This document shows positions 63,541 through 64,000 of a stretch of 64,000 bases of DNA, one piece after another. Every line of letters starts with the position of its first letter. The stretch's first letter is position 1. The position numbers were made by a program, and so were the translations under genes. Under the pieces are notes generated by a model. The model had not been told where the DNA came from, did not search any database, and worked only from the letters and a program-made list of their open reading frames with translations. This stretch comes from Thermoflexus sp. Lineage in GTDB: Bacteria > Chloroflexota > Anaerolineae > Aggregatilineales > Aggregatilineaceae. The stretch spans positions 296,962 to 360,961 of the forward strand of contig DYGX01000002.1 of NCBI GenBank assembly GCA_020724465.1, written 5' to 3'.

Positions 63541-63849
63541 CTAGATCTTGATCTCGATATCCACACCCGCCGGCAGGTTCAGCCGCATCAGAGTGTCGAT
63601 GGTCTTGCTGTCTGGCTCCAACACGTCGATCAGGCGCTTGTGCGTCCGGATTTCGAAGTGCTCCTGCGAGTCCTTGTCGATGAACGGAGAGCGGCGCACG
63701 GTAAAGCGCTCGATGCGTGTTGGCAGCGGGACGGGTCCTACAACGCGCGCCCCAGTGCGCTCTGCCGTCTCAACGATGCGCTGAGCCGACTGATCCAGAA
63801 CGCGGTGGTCATACGCCTTGAGCCGAATGCGGAGTTTTTGCTTGGCCAT
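63541..63849 (-). CDS. rpsJ: 30S ribosomal protein S10
   Basis: It is 102 aa: [38 protein letters not shown] and the end GVDIEIKI. S10 is also the NusB partner in antitermination; nusB is encoded at 27992. Confidence 0.98.
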   Translation of the reverse strand: MAKQKLRIRLKAYDHRVLDQSAQRIVETAERTGARVVGPVPLPTRIERFTVRRSPFIDKDSQEHFEIRTHKRLIDVLEPDSKTIDTLMRLNLPAGVDIEIKI

Positions 63850-63891
63850 ATAGTTTCCTCAGACTTCGCTCTTCTTCGAGAAGTCACCTAG

Positions 63892-63936
63892 AAGGGCTGG
63901 CAGATACCACCGGGCGGGTGCAACTTGCCAGCCCTT
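63892..63936 (-). other. Stem-loop between tuf and rpsJ
   Basis: AAGGGCTGGCA and TGCCAGCCCTT form a perfect 11-bp stem with a 23-base loop, and no T run follows. It could be an RNA processing site or a regulatory leader of the S10 genes. Confidence 0.55.
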
Positions 63937-63943
63937 GCCACGA

Positions 63944-64000
63944 TCACTCAAGGATTTCGGTAATGACACCGGCGCCGACGGTGAGACCGCCTTCGCGGAT
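63944..64000 (-). CDS. tuf: Elongation factor Tu, C-terminal end (5' end outside window)
   Basis: The last 18 codons read IREGGLTVGAGVITEILE and stop, the C-terminus of EF-Tu. Most of the gene lies beyond the right edge, upstream of rpsJ as in the usual str-S10 order. Confidence 0.95.
   Translation of the reverse strand: MREGGLTVGAGVITEILE

Noticed and set aside
1..64000. Mobile elements, CRISPR arrays, prophage, rRNA genes
   Set aside because: I saw no transposase or integrase motif, no regularly spaced repeats and no rRNA sequence on either strand.

Overview
The window reads as part of a GC-rich chromosome of a monoderm bacterium, most likely Chloroflexota (Anaerolineae-like). This is inferred from gene content and is not proven by a marker search. 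The signs are several Thr/Pro-spacer lipoproteins, a TgpA-type transglutaminase, a 2,3-cyclic-diphosphoglycerate-synthetase-like GTPase, zinc ('C+') ribosomal proteins S4, S14 and L24, and frequent GTG/TTG starts. No phage, IS element or CRISPR array was seen. Almost all the DNA is coding.

Layout. 1-2743: the end of trehalose synthase, an unrecognised protein and a small membrane protein. 2830-4118: the rplJ-rplL operon (minus), with its own promoter and an L10-type leader containing an attenuator-like hairpin. 4142-8374: a TgpA-like transglutaminase, a lipoprotein esterase that looks leaderless, and a DUF1232 membrane protein. 8511-13702: an exopolysaccharide/dTDP-sugar block (two Wzz-like proteins, a BY-kinase, long-form RmlA, a HAD phosphatase, RmlB). 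13775-18384 (minus): an aspartoacylase-like amidohydrolase, a receiver-GAF protein, and an overlapping lipoprotein/MFS pair that resembles mycobacterial LprG-P55.

18514-25341: methionine metabolism. A SAM-I riboswitch precedes metH and a bifunctional homocysteine methyltransferase/methylene-THF reductase on the minus strand. Homoserine dehydrogenase is divergent on the plus strand. 26806-32594 (plus): fabG, an Asp23 protein, nusB, tatC, the cDPG-synthetase-like GTPase, an isoaspartyl peptidase and a lipoprotein. 32613-40115 (minus): a stress-type array hsp20 - lon - single receiver - PHP/AlbA_2 fusion - GT39-like glycosyltransferase, behind one good promoter. 40226-45325: a small ORF, an MBL hydrolase, an ABC exporter whose permease is fused to a SpoIIM-like domain, lgt and a CDP-alcohol phosphatidyltransferase. 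45417: tRNA-Pro(CGG), followed by mazG.

46790-64000 (minus): one long ribosomal array reading from the right edge: tuf (3' end), the S10 and spc genes, secY, map, rpsM, rpsK, rpsD, rpoA, rplQ, truA, rplM and rpsI, closed by a strong terminator. adk, infA and rpmJ are missing from their usual places. The most unusual items are the PHP/AlbA_2 fusion in the hsp20-lon array, the LprG/P55-like pair, the permease-SpoIIM fusion, and an S14 with an altered zinc site.
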